The translations under genes and the position numbers were made by a program. From assembly GCA_027627225.1 (NCBI GenBank), contig CM051033.1, positions 11,066,558 to 11,130,557 on the forward strand: a stretch of DNA of 64,000 nt, in the 5' to 3' direction. Below, one piece after another: positions 46,000 through 58,267 of this stretch (positions are counted from its first letter, which is position 1; the number at the start of each line of letters is the position of its first letter). Under the pieces are notes generated by a model, which saw only the letters and a program-made list of their open reading frames with translations, was not told the DNA's origin and ran no database searches. The stretch is from Congeria kusceri. Lineage: Eukaryota > Mollusca > Bivalvia > Myida > Dreissenidae.

Positions 46000-47494
46000 A
46001 AAAGCTATGATTAATATAACAGAAGCAATAGAAAATCATCAAGGAAATGTATACACTATTTATTTAAACAAAGGTTTATATGATCTTTCAACGTCTTCAT
46101 TTTTAATTATTATTTAAATCAGTTACGAGTTTATAGCTAAAAACATTAAAGGACATGTCACATTGAAATCTTATAGGTTTGTATAAAAAGTCACTTACAA
46201 CATGTCAGTGATGTGACAGACACAAAGAAAAAGCTAAGAAATGCAATCATTTATTGTCAGTTGAATTGCCAATGAAAACAGTTACAAATGCTTTCTATCA
46301 ACATGTAAGTTATTTATGAATATAAGCATCATACACCATCATACATGCTATAAAACCAGTGCAACAAAATTGAACAAGTTAATAATTCAGCAATACTTAA
46401 CCGACAATTTATTGTATGAGACATGTAGTATCAAATTAAAATTTCCACATTTCAATGACCTTAATTTAGATAAAACTAAATATTTCAAAATCATATAAAC
46501 AAATGGAAATCTGATTCGAATCCAAACTGGAAATAAAAACAAAATCGAAGACAATTCCAGTAAAAAGTGTAAACACACATACAAAAACAACAACAACACA
46601 TTGGAAATATTATGCTTCCAAAAGCATCCTTGATGATATGATTTATTTGTTATCCTCACAAATATTTACATTTAATTTTGCAAATAAAAGAAAACTATGG
46701 TTCAGTCAAGATTATATATATTAATTACATGTAATTTGTTAGCATCGTATATAGGTTGCATGACATCTTTAAAAAGAATCAGAATTCGAAGACCTTTGCA
46801 TGTCTTCACAAAAACATGAAAAATGAATAACAATTAATTAACACTAAACAGTGTGTGTCATTAAATTGTTTTTTCTTTAATAAACCACAAAGTACACTTG
46901 TTATTAAGAATTGTGGTTATAGTAATTAAAAATAACTTCATAAATTGGAACTTTCCAGTCCCTATCACACATTTAAGAGTGTTTACTTTAGAAGTCTTCA
47001 TAATATTTATGATTAGTAGAATGTTTTTTATCCACTGTTCTTAACCTAGGTCAAATTCCTTAGCCAGTGTTTGATGCAGCATTCCACCCCATAATGATAA
47101 TGGTGTTGTTCAAAGCAGACCATGTATGTCACTGGCAGCTGAAATGTATGCTAATTAAACTTTAGATCACATAAAGTAGTTCAATTAATAATTGTAGTCA
47201 TATAAAGAAATGCAATAAATGTTTTACTATACACTCCAATTTTATATAACTGTAACAATATTACACAGAAAATGTTGAGTCATAATAATAATTATTAAAT
47301 CAGAGTTGGAGAAATTGTACTTGATCTCTGCAATGGTGTTATGCAGAAACTGCTTAAACAATGTGTTACTGACTTGCTCACATCAACAGAAGTGCAATTC
47401 ATGTTCTGACCAAGTATTGCTACATCCAATGTATATTTGATTACCTTCACCTTTCCAAATGACAATTCAAATTAGATGAATTTGTCCATATTAA
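46000..47494. other. AT-rich interior of the family E element
   Basis: No gene seen. Open frames at 46316-46659 lack recognisable motifs. Confidence 0.4.
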
Positions 47495-47664
47495 TATACA
47501 GCCGGTTTGCCAGTGATGAACGTTATCAAGTCCAAGACCTTATTGTCATCCAAAGAGGCCCAAGAGCCACCATTGCGAAGCAGGTTATTCGTCTGAAAAC
47601 AAATTTGTTTTCAGTATTATTTGTTTTAATTGTGGGTTCATTAGTTTAGTGTGTTCATTTATTT

Positions 47665-48176
47665 AAAGGGACCTGTTCACAGATTGGCCAACTGACAATT
47701 TTCCAACTTTTTGTCACAGATTCCCACAATGAAAAAATAGCATATATAAAGGAGCGAAATAACACAAAGGACATACTGTAAATACCATTTTGTTAATGAG
47801 TAATCATCAGTGGAAATTTATAAAATCATAAAGCGTTTATAACGCTAAACGATGGACTTATTTGGAGTGTTTCTGTTATTTTAGTTAAAATTGCTGACAA
47901 CACATGGATCGCTTACATAAATTATACAATTATATAATAAAATATATAATGCATCCCCATATATAAAAGTTGGAATGGCCGAGTGGTTAAAGCAGTACCT
48001 TTTGATCGAGAGGTCGGAGGTTCGAACCCCGGTGGGAGCAACTTTTTTCTTTTCTTTTTTTGTTTTTTTTTTCTCGTCATTATACTTGAGCTTTTTAGTT
48101 TCGATGCTTAAATCTGTTAAGTTAAGACAATGAATGGCATACTACAACACAAATAAATATGTGAACAAGTCCCTTT
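47665..48176. mobile_element. 512-bp TIR element carrying a tRNA-like gene (copy A)
   Basis: The termini aaagggacctgttcac (47665-47680) and gtgaacaagtcccttt (48161-48176) are 16-bp inverted repeats with one mismatch. The interior contains tRNA-like sequence at 47969-48042. I recognise similar aaagggacttgttcac-bounded elements as common in bivalves. It is nested in the family E element. Confidence 0.85.
47969..48042 (+). ncRNA. tRNA-like sequence (Ser/Leu-type A box), copy A
   Basis: 74 nt with an A box tggccgagtgg, a B box ggttcgaaccc and a T-rich run (acttttttctttt) just downstream as a Pol III-type terminator. The 5' GTTG pairs with 3' CAAC, but the rest of the acceptor stem mismatches, the anticodon arm has an odd 8-nt loop and there is no long variable arm. 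A functional tRNA is therefore unlikely; a Pol III-competent tRNA relic inside a mobile element fits better. Confidence 0.6.
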
Positions 48177-48894
48177 AAATATAATGTATACAATACTGTT
48201 AAAATAAAAATAAATTTAAACTGTAAGCCTTTAAAATACAAATATTTGAAGTATATTGAACCTGTAACATGTAAAAAAAATAAATAACTTATCTCGCTGT
48301 AAATACTTACATTCGTAGAGATGACAAAACAGTATCGTAATAATAATAAACTACACTCGCGAAAATACGTTACATTTCAATAACCTGAATTTTTCTACGC
48401 CTACAGGACTTTGAATAGCTAATATAAAGAAACACGATGTCTATAAATAGTCATAAGTACTTACTTCTTGTTGTTTTTTCTGCGTTGAAGAGGAAACTGA
48501 ACATTTTAATGTTACTTTTCCTTCCTGGATATCAACGGTTCAAGTTTAAACGAACAATAATTTTGCGCTTGGCCAACCGAAAACGATTTTGTTCGACGAA
48601 AATAATTTCGAAGCTATTTCGAATAAGATTTGTGAAGTCATAGAACGCACATTCATTTCAGTAAAATACTCTTTAGTATTGCCGGATTGATACACATAAA
48701 TAATTTTATGAAAATAAAGAGAAATTACTGCTTGCCATGAACGATATCGGCCCTACATCGATCCGACACCGTTACTTAAAATGACGACAACTTAACACAT
48801 GTATGTATATTGAAGAAATGCCACTCAGATATGGATTTGTTTAACATATATCACATACATTAAATGTATACATCTACTTTTTTATTTTTCACCA

Positions 48895-49079
48895 AAACTA
48901 TATCGGATAGATAACGGATAGATATCGAACTATTATAACGATAGCCGACAACTGGCCGATATCTATCCGATATGTACAGTAGGTACATGCTTGCTAGCGA
49001 TAACGGATAGATATCGGGCCGTTTTGTCAATGCGATATCGATATACCGATATCTATCCGAAATATGCTTGCTGGCTGGG
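48895..49079. repeat. Right subterminal palindromic repeats of family E
   Basis: Several cggatagatatcg and cgatatctatccg copies, ending at the TIR. Confidence 0.8.
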
Positions 49080-49084
49080 GAAAT

Positions 49085-50950
49085 GGATTTATCATCCGAT
49101 TAAGGTAAGTGTAACGTATGCGATTCGAAACTGACACTTCCGTTTCTGTTATTAACGCCATCCATAAGCATGTTTGAATTAAATGTGGATTAACTCTCTT
49201 TAAATGTGTGAATCGGTTGAATAACTGATCTACATTTGTTGAAACACTTTATAACGTGAAAATGTACAACATTATATATAAGTCGGCAAGCTCTAATGGT
49301 TGGTTTGATGTACCGGGCATCGTAGGCTCTAGTCTAGTAGCCGATACGTCTTTGTACATGATTGGATATCAGAGGGGATTAGGCTGGTTCCTCAAGATCA
49401 CATTTGAATTAATGTACCTTGTCTAAGAAAAGAGCCTCAACTGGTGCAATATCTTTAAACTATCTAATAAAAGTAAGGTATATGTCATACCTAAAGAGTC
49501 TGTGCATTATAGCCGTACGGCTATATTGATAGGTGCATCATAGCTGTACGGCGAGATGTTTGTCAAATAAGTCGTAACAAACGTGTGATTTCTTCTTAGC
49601 CCAATGCAACCACATCCGCCACAACAAATTAGCTAAAGCGTTTAAAGTGATGTGGCTACCGTGCATCAGTCAGTCACCGTGCGGCACCGTTAGGGCATAA
49701 TGTGGACATTACGCGTTAATCATACGGGCTTTCGAATTTGCCAGGCGAAAAAAAAAATAACTGTTTACTTTTGTAGTTCTGAGGCCACTACGACTCTCTT
49801 GGCTCCGGAAAAGGTCATCTGAACGTGACCCCTAATGCGATGTCATCCGATCCAGTTAGCGTATAATATAGTAGCGTCAGTCTGGAGATGATTTTAATGA
49901 AATTACGGACACTCTAAACAAATTACATGTATATACAAATTAGTAAATATATTTGTAATCAAATGGCTCATTACATAGATTACACGCTGCCTGTGTTCTG
50001 TCTGAAGACCACGTAAAATACTTCAAAGCTCGTGACGGTGGCATTGTTTATTAATCAAGAATATAACATGATATATTGTGTTGAAATAATGAAGAATAAT
50101 ATTCAAGTGAAATATATTACCATTCTATAATTTAGATCATGCTAGATTTAATTCACAAATTTTATTGGGTGACAACGGACGGTCCAAATCGTAATTTTTA
50201 TCTACTATAAGAACAGTCAACTGTTTAGATGTCACTTAGGACAATAAACACCAACGTAAGACTTCTGCAAACTGTGAGTCCGTTATCACAACAAGGCCCC
50301 TGCCAGTGATGAAAAACAGATATATCATTGTTCTTAAAGGCTATATTGCAATGCATTTATACATGTCTGCATAATGTTAGATCCCTAGTTTAAGGAATGT
50401 CTGGCATCTCCGTGGGGTATTCCATTCTGTGTATTGGTCACCATAGAATTTCTTATCATTATCTGCAATATTTTCTCTCAGGTGACTGAGCAATGGCTAT
50501 GTTTCCTCAGCAGCAGAGTATTGATATCAGCTAACTTCGCAGAAGTGATAAGCATTAAAAGACGGCATGTGGCGTGCAAGGATCAGGTCTGTAGCTGAAA
50601 GGTCAAGGTCACTAATCAAGGTCAAATGTAAAATAATTGTCCAGGGCATAATATTGTCATGCATGCAGGGAGTTTCTAATACATTGGCAGGAATGATCAC
50701 CATCATCAGATGGTGTGTCGTATGCAAGAACCTGACTATTGATTGGAAATTTGTTATACCTCATCTTACTTCACAGAATGAGAGAATACATTAGCAAAAT
50801 TAACACTATTAAAGTACATTTAACCTTTTGCAAGATAATGTGTATGCATATAGACAAAGCGGCGCCATGTAGAACATGCTGATAGGTGGGGGCATCCGTG
50901 TCTATTGACACATTTCTAGTTTTTTTTTAACCAACAAAACTAGATCTAAT
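49085..50950. other. Between family E and the OTU/MULE pseudogene, unit A
   Basis: No supported gene. It includes ggtcaaggtcactaatcaaggtcaa motifs at about 50600-50630 and an open frame at 50567-50794 without a domain. Unit B lacks about 120 bp here (about 49802-49925). Confidence 0.4.
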
Positions 50951-51094
50951 GTTGTATTCATTTTTGCAGACCTGTGGATGTTGGAGTCACTTCTCATGTC
51001 AAGGGATCGAAAAACACGAAATAACTCAATGGAATAAGGTCATTCCGCTGCCATATATCTGCGTGTCAGGTAGACGCAATGATGATGGTACAGT

Positions 51095-52546
51095 TTGACT
51101 TTTTTATGTGCTAAGGAAAGTAACAGATCGCTCATAACTGCGGTGAACAGAGAGAAAATGTTTATGAAGAGAGTTCCATGCGATAATTCACTTCATAATG
51201 ATTTTTCTGGTTATGAACATGACCCAACGGTAAACACACTTCTTTTCCGGTACCACTTCTCTGACAAGGTCGCTTTGGAAAGCACACCCAACGGAGACTT
51301 CTTCTTCAATGGTGTATCTTTTCTTCTGTCAGGAAATGAATCAAGAACCGTGGAATTACGAGACAGATGCGTCCTCGAACTTGTCCGCAACAAGGCTGCT
51401 ATACAAGCCCAGCCGAAATACAAATAATTAACGGTCTTTGTGAGTCCATAGACCAGGAAGCCATAGACTGCACACGACTTGGAATCTATTCCAGTATGGT
51501 CATTTTGCTTGCGATGTCTCTGGTGTTGAATCTGCCAATAGATGGTGTGCACCCTGCTGTAAACGGAACAAATAACTACAGTTTCAAAGTATTGAATACA
51601 TCATTGCGTCCACCGTTCGCTGACCCGACCAATGGCAGATTGACACTCATGTAGACAACGCTGAGCATGCTAAACAAGGATGTACCTTGGCGTGCAGATC
51701 ATGTTGTTCCACTGTTTGGGAACATTAAAAGAGGGCCAATATTAGACGTACCAGAAGCTTCATTTCCCGTAACTAACAAAACCAACGTGACACGAAAAAT
51801 TTCGTTCGCATCAACTAACCAATACCATGTTCTGAGCAGCGACGATGAAGTTGATGGCGAAAACAATGACACAGACGTTTGTCATCCGACGTTGTCACCC
51901 AAGCAAGCCCCTACTCCGAACGCATCTGCTGGTACTACGGCTTATAAGACCACTGGATCTGACAATCTAAAACATAACGGAACAGCAAATGTAAGCGGGA
52001 CTCCCAGACTTGAATACACTGGCCACGTAGAACTACCTGTGAATTCGCCTGCGCCATGCCTGCCTAGATGCGTCCACAAGAGTATCGGAAAAGGTTTTGG
52101 GGTCAAAAAGGACATCAAACGTTTTAAAAAGCCACAAAGGCTTGACAATTAAGTAGTTCGTCACACGATAAAAACAACTACGGAATCGGAAATATACATC
52201 GTCTGTGAAAACAAGGATAACTTTCTATCCGGAAACCTTGCTGACCAGATAATTCATGTCGAAGAATTTACGAAAAAGGGGACTTTGTGCAAAGTGTGAA
52301 GTATATCAATAACCTAAAACATCCAACCATCACACTCTTTTATCAACAACAAATTAAAGACATCAAACGATTCTGTTGCTCAGGTGGCGCAATACTGGGC
52401 ATCGATAAGACATATAATTTGGGATACTTTTTTGTTACGTCAACAGTTATCAAAGACCTGTCAGTTATACGCCGATCTTCCCAGGAACACCCAATTTGCT
52501 TTGGACCAACAAATATTCATACAAATTCAACGACAAAAACATACAA
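51095..52546 (+). pseudogene. OTU / vertnin-like / MULE-like transposase pseudogene, copy A (truncated)
   Basis: An OTU-like cysteine protease segment comes first (51095-51427: FSDKVALESTPNGD then FFNGVSFLLSGNE). In this copy the expected catalytic Cys (NGDC in copy B) is Phe. After a frameshift, a vertnin-like segment (51367-52152) has LGIYSSMVILLAMSLVLNLP, VHPAVNG and VLNTSLRPPF, then a basic tail. An in-frame TAG at 51652-51654 sits where Trp is expected. A transposase-like region follows (52287 on: HPTITLFYQQQIKDIKRFC, ILGIDKTYNLG) and is cut by the duplication junction at 52546. Related OTU-plus-MULE proteins are known in Phantom-type Mutator elements. The assignment is inference from motifs. 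Confidence 0.75.
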
Positions 52547-52716
52547 TATACAGCCGGTTTGCCAGTGATGAACGTTATCAAGTCCAAGACCTTATTGTCA
52601 TCCAAAGAGGCCCAAGAGCCACCATTGCGAAGCAGGTTATTCGTCTGAAAACAAATTTGTTTTCAGTATTATTTGTTTTAATTGTGGGTTCATTAGTTTA
52701 GTGTGTTCATTTATTT

Positions 52717-53228
52717 AAAGGGACCTGTTCACAGATTGGCCAACTGACAATTTTCCAACTTTTTGTCACAGATTCCCACAATGAAAAAATAGCATATATA
52801 AAGGAGCGAACTAACACAAAGGACATACTGTAAATACCATTTTGTTAATGAGTAATCATCAGTGGAAATTTATAAAATCATAAAGCGTTTGTAACGCTAA
52901 ACGATGGACTTATTTGGAGTGTTTCTGTTATTTTAGTTAAAATTGCTGACAACACATGGATCGCTTACATAAATTATACAATTATATAATAAAATATATA
53001 ATGCATCCCCATATATAAAAGTTGGAATGGCCGAGTGGTTAAAGCAGTACCTTTTGATCAAGAGGTCGGAGGTTCGAACCCCGGTGGGAGCAACTTTTTT
53101 CTTTTCTTTTTTTGTTTTTTGTTTCTCGTCATTATACTTGAGCTTTTTAGTTTCGATGCTTAAATCTGTTAAATTAAGACAATGAATGGCATACTACAAC
53201 ACAAATAAATATGTGAACAAGTCCCTTT
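52717..53228. mobile_element. 512-bp TIR element carrying a tRNA-like gene (copy B)
   Basis: Duplicate of 47665-48176 with the same termini (52717-52732 and 53213-53228) and only a few substitutions. Confidence 0.85.
53021..53094 (+). ncRNA. tRNA-like sequence, copy B
   Basis: Differs from copy A by one base in the anticodon-loop region (gatcaag instead of gatcgag). A and B boxes and the T-run downstream are kept. Confidence 0.55.
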
Positions 53229-54133
53229 AAATATAATGTATACAATACTGTTAAAATAAAAATAAATTTAAACTGTAAGCCTTTAAAATACAAATATTTG
53301 AAGTATATTGAACCTGTAACATGTAAAAAAAATAAAAATAACTTATCTCGCTGTAAATACTTACATTCGTAGATATGACAAAACAGTATCGTAATAATAA
53401 TAAACTACACTCGCGAAAATACGTTACATTTCAATAACCTGAATTTTTTCTACGCCTACAGGACTTTGAATAGCTGATATAAAGAAACACGATGTCTACA
53501 AATAGTCATAAGTACTTACTTCTTGTTGTTTTTTCTGCGTTGAAGAGGAAACTGAACATTTTAATGTTACTTTTCCTTTCTGGAGATCAACGGTTCAAGT
53601 TTAAACGAACAATAATTTTGCGCTTGGCCAACCGAAAACGATTTTGTTCGACGAAAATAATTTCGAAGCTATTTCGAATAAGATTTGTGAAGTCATAGAA
53701 CGCACATTCATTTCAGTAAAATACTCTTTAGTATTGCCGGATTGATACACATAAATAATTTTATGAAAATAAAGAGAAATTACTGCTTGCCATGAATGAT
53801 ATCGGCCCTACATCGATCCGACACCGTTACTTAAAATGACGACAACGTAACACATGTATGTATATTGAAGAAATGCCACTCCTTTATGGATTTGTTTAAC
53901 ATATATCACATACACTAAATGTATACATCTACTTTTTTATTTTTCACCAAAACTATATCGGATAGATAACGGATAGATATCGAACTATTATATCGATAGC
54001 CGACAACTGGCCGATATCTATCCGATATGTACAGTAGGTACATGCTTGCTAGCGATAACGAATAGATATCGGGCCGTTTTGTCAATGCGATATCGATATA
54101 CCATTATCTATCCGATATATGCTTGCTGGCTGA
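53229..54133. mobile_element. Right part of family E transposon, copy B
   Basis: Ends gcttgctggctgagg at about 54133, one base different from copy A. The left half is absent because the duplication began inside the element. Confidence 0.8.
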
Positions 54134-54139
54134 GGAAAT

Positions 54140-55900
54140 GGATTTATCATCCAATTAAGGTAAGTGTAACGTATGCGATTCGAAACTGACACTTCCGTTT
54201 CTGTTATTAACGCCATCCATAAGCCTGTTTGAATTAAATGTGGATTAACTCTCTTTAAATGTGTGAATCGGTTGAATAACTGATCTACATTTGTTGAAAC
54301 ACTTCATAACGTGAAAATGTACAAAATTATATATAAGTCGGCAAGCCCTAATGGTTGGTTTGATGTACCGGGCATCGTAGGCTCTAGTCTAGTAGCTGAT
54401 ACGTCCCTGTACATGATTGGATATCAGAGGGGATTAGGCTGGTTCCTCAAGATCACATTTGAATTAATGTACCTTGTCTAAGAAAAGAGCCTCAACTGGT
54501 GCAATGTCTTTAAACTATCTAATAAAAAAGTAAGGTATATGTCATACCTAAAGAGTCTGTGCATTATAGCCGTACGGCTATATTGATAGGTGCATCATAG
54601 CTGTACGGCGAGATGTTTGTCAAATAAGTCGTAACAAACGTGTGATTTCTTCTTAGCCCAATGCAACCACATCCGCCACAACAAATTAGCTAAAGCGCTT
54701 AAAGTGATGTGGCTACCGTGCATCAGTCAGTCACCGTGCGGCACCGTTAGGGCATAATGTGGACAGTACGCGTTAATCATACGGGCTTTCGAATTTGCCA
54801 GGCGAAAAAAAAAAACAACTGTTTACTTTTGTAGTTCTGAGGCCACTACGACTCTCTTGTACAAATATACAAATTAGTAAATATATTTGTAATCAAATGG
54901 CTCATTACATAGATTACACGCTGCCTGTGTTCTGTCTGAAGACCACGTAAAATACTTCAAAGCTCGTGACGGTGGCATTGTTTATTAATCAAGAATATAA
55001 CATGATATATTGCGTTGAAATAATGAAGAATAATATTCAAGTGAAATATATTACCATTCTATAATTTAGATCATGCTAGATTTAATTCAAAAATTTTATT
55101 GGGTGACAACGGACGGTCCAGATCGTAATTTTTATCTACTATAAGAACAGTCAACTGTTTAGATGTCACTTAGGACAATAAACACCAATGTAAGCCTTCT
55201 GCAAACTGTGAGTCCGTTATCACAACAAGGCCCCTGCCAGTGATGAAAAACAGATATCTCATTGTTCTTAAAGGCTATAATGCAATGCATGGTATACATG
55301 TCTGCATAATATTAGATCCCTAGTTTAAGGAATGTCTGGCATCTCCGTGGGGTATTCCATTCTGTGTATTGGTCACCATAGAATTTCTTATCATTATCTG
55401 CAATATTTTCTCTCAGCTGACTGAGCAATGGCTATGTTTCCTCAGCAGCAGAGTATTGATATCAGCTAACTTCGCAGAAGTGATAAGCATTAAAAGACGG
55501 CATGTGGCGTGCAAGGATCAGGTCTGTAGCTGAAAGGTCAAGGTCAATAATCAAGGTCAAATGTAAAATAATTGTCCAGAGCATAATATTGTCATGCATG
55601 CAGGGATTTTCTAATACATTGGCAGGAATGATCACCAGATTGTGTGTCGCATGCAAGAACCTGACTATTGATTGGAAATTTGTTATCCCTCATCTTACTT
55701 CACAGAATGAGAGAATACATTAGCAAAATTAACACTATTAAAGTACATTTAACCTTTTGCAAAATAATGTGTATGCATATGCAAAGCGGCGCCATGTAGA
55801 ACATGCTGATAGGTGGGGGCATCCGTGTCTATTGACACATTTCTAGTTTTTTTAACCAAAAGATATAATGTTGTATTCATTTTTGTTGCAGACCTGTGGA
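54140..55900. other. Spacer before the OTU/MULE pseudogene, unit B
   Basis: Near-identical to 49085-50950 apart from the 120-bp deletion. No gene seen. Confidence 0.4.
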
Positions 55901-56016
55901 TGTTGGAGTCACTTCTCATGTCAAGGGATCGAAAAACACGAAATAACTCAATGGAATAAGGTCATTCCGCTGCCATATATCTGCGTGTCAGGTAGACGCA
56001 ATGATGATGGCACAGT

Positions 56017-58267
56017 TTGACTTTTTTATGTGCTAAAGAAAGTAACAGATCGCTCATAAATGCGGTGAACAGAGAGAAAATGTTTATGAAGAGAGTTCCA
56101 TGCGATAATTCACTTCATAATGATTTTTCTGGTTATGAACATGACCCAACGGTAAACACACTTCTTTTCCGGTGCCACTTCTCTGACAAGGTCGCTTTGG
56201 AAAGCACACCCAACGGAGACTGCTTCTTCAATGGTGTATCTTTTCTTCTGTCAGGCAATGAATCAAGAACCGTGGAATTACGAGACAGATGCGTCCTCGA
56301 ACTTGTCCGCAAGCCCAGCCCAAATACAAAAAATTGACGGTCTTTGTGAGTCCATAGACCAGGAAGCCATAGACTGCACACGACTTGGAATCTATTCCAT
56401 TATGGTCATTTTGATTACGATGTCTCTGGTGTTGAATCTGCCAATAGATGGTGTGCACCCTGCTGTAAACGGAACAAATAACTACAGTTTCAAAGTATTG
56501 AATACATCATTGCGTCCACCGTTCGCTGACCCGACCAATGGCAGATTGACACTCATGTAGACAACGCTGAGCATGCTAAACAAGGATGTACCTTGGCGTG
56601 CAGATCATGTTGTTCCACTGTTTGGGAACATTAAAAGAGGGCCAATATTAGACGTACCAGAAGCTTCATTTCCCGTAACTAACAAAACCAACGTGACACG
56701 AAAAATTTCGTTCGCATCAACTAACCAATACCATGTTCTGAGCAGCGACGATGAAGTTGATGGCGAAAACAATGACACAGACGTTTGTCATCCGACGTTG
56801 TCACCCAAGCAAACCCCTACTCCGAACGCATCTGCTGGTACTACGGCTTATAAGACCACTGGATCTGACAATCTAAAACATAACGGAACAGCAAATGAAA
56901 GCGGGACTCCCAGACTTGAATACACTGGCCACATAGAACTACCTGTGAATTCGCCTGCGCCATGCCTGCCTAGATGCGTCCACAAGAGTATCGGAAAAGG
57001 TTTTGGGGTCAAAAAGGACATCAAACGTTTTAAAAAGCCACAAAGGCTTGACAATTAAGTAGTTCGTCACACGATAAAAACAACTACGGAATCGGAAATA
57101 TACATCGTCTGTGAAAAAAAGGATAACTTTCTATCCGGAAACCTTGCTGACCAGATAATTTATGTCGAAGAATTTACGAAAAAGGGGACTTTGTGCAAAG
57201 TGTGAAGCATATCAATAACCTAAAACATCCATCCATCACACTCTTTTATCAACAACAAATTAAAGACATCAAACGATTCTGTTGCTCAGGTGGCGCAATA
57301 TTGGGCATCGATAAGACATATAATTTGTGGGACTTTTTTGTTACGCCAACAGTTAACAAAGACCTGTCAGTTATCCGCCGATCTTCCCAGGAACACCCAA
57401 TTTGCTTTGGACTAACAAATATTCATACAAATTCAACGACAAAAACATACAACTCTTTTCTCCATGACATTGCCGACCAACTAATCGACATTGAAATTCA
57501 AAACCTCGTTATAGGTACAGACGACGAATTGTCTCTTAAAAATTCTATAAAACGATGCTTCGCTACCTCCACTCATGTCCTTTGTACCCGCTACCTAAAA
57601 TAGAACTTGAATAGGTTTATGGAGGACAACGTATGATATCCCTTGGACCATAGGATACATATAACTAATAGCATATTCGGAGACAACGGTCTAGAAGACG
57701 TAGACGAAGATACACATAACTTTCGTCTCAACAACGTTACGGAAAGTATACTAGAAAAAGATGCTCTAAAAGAAAAGAAATTGTTGCCGTATTTTGAACA
57801 AAGATTCTACCCATTGTTAAACCAACGTGCAATTAAACCAATGGAACAAACAAAAGTAAGCAAAAATTGGACAAACAACAATACCGAGAGCGCTAATCAC
57901 ATACTAAAATCTTCGACTAATTGGTAACTAACCGAACTTACGTTTTTTATTCGGAAACAGGAAGACATAATTATTAGCGATTGGGGCGGTGAGAGGCATG
58001 GGTAATTTTAAGCTCGCTGCTGCCTACGCTCATCACGAAACAATTATCGATCAATGGTGAATAGTGAAAAGAAAACAGCAGGATAAGAAGATACGAAAAT
58101 TTTTAAGCGATGACGGCGCCTCAAACCAAAACATTATAGTGTCACGTGACGGCTCAAGAACTGTCCTACGGACACCATCAGCAGGGAAGAAGCCAACGGA
58201 AACGGGCAGAACATTCAATAACACCTCACAAACACTCGCAAAACGTAGAATACTAGAACCCAATTAA
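56017..58267 (+). pseudogene. OTU / vertnin-like / MULE-like transposase pseudogene, copy B (3' complete)
   Basis: The OTU-like segment (56017-56334) keeps the NGDCFFNGVS cysteine. A 16-bp deletion then shifts the frame. The vertnin-like segment (56231-57058) has the same in-frame TAG as copy A. The transposase-like part runs 57193-57927: LGIDKTYNL (first Asp), VIGTDDELSLKNSIKRCF (second Asp), VLCTRYLK and TNNNTESANHILK (Glu). These match the D-D-E, C...H/Y...N and N-ES-N pattern of MULE transposases. In-frame TAG (57601) and TGA (57634) break it. A basic C-terminal tail (58064-58267: KKIRKFLSDDGAS, TPSAGKKP) ends at a stop. It is not functional as it stands. Confidence 0.78.

Larger units (their letters stand above)
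45435..49079. mobile_element. TIR transposon with palindromic subterminal repeats (family E)
   Basis: Perfect 14-bp inverted termini cccagccagcaagc (45435-45448) and gcttgctggctggg (49066-49079). The subterminal zones (45435-45800, 48895-49079) are full of atcggatagatatcg motifs in both orientations. The interior is AT-rich and holds a nested 512-bp element with a tRNA-like gene, but I recognise no transposase, so it is probably non-autonomous. I find no clear target-site duplication. Its right part is repeated in the tandem duplication (52547-54133). Confidence 0.75.
47495..52546. repeat. Tandem duplication, unit A
   Basis: This 5052-bp unit is repeated directly as unit B (52547-57452) with near identity. 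The junction joins 'acgacaaaaacatacaa' to 'tatacagccggtttgcc' with only 2-3 bases of microhomology. Unit A begins inside the family E transposon and ends inside the MULE-like transposase frame. Confidence 0.95.
52547..57452. repeat. Tandem duplication, unit B
   Basis: 4906-bp copy of unit A in direct orientation, shorter by about 120 bp near 54858, by a 16-bp deletion near 56310, and by small indels. The sequence continues past 57452 into the remainder of the transposase that unit A lacks, so unit B carries the original 3' side. Confidence 0.95.

Noticed and set aside
47969..48042. Functional tRNA-Ser or tRNA-Leu
   Set aside because: The acceptor stem pairs for only four bases, the anticodon loop is malformed and the long variable arm is missing, so it is reported as tRNA-like only.
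48437..48643. 68-residue frame, also at 53492-53698, as a conserved gene
   Set aside because: The similarity between the copies is explained by the recent tandem duplication; no domain or independent support was seen.
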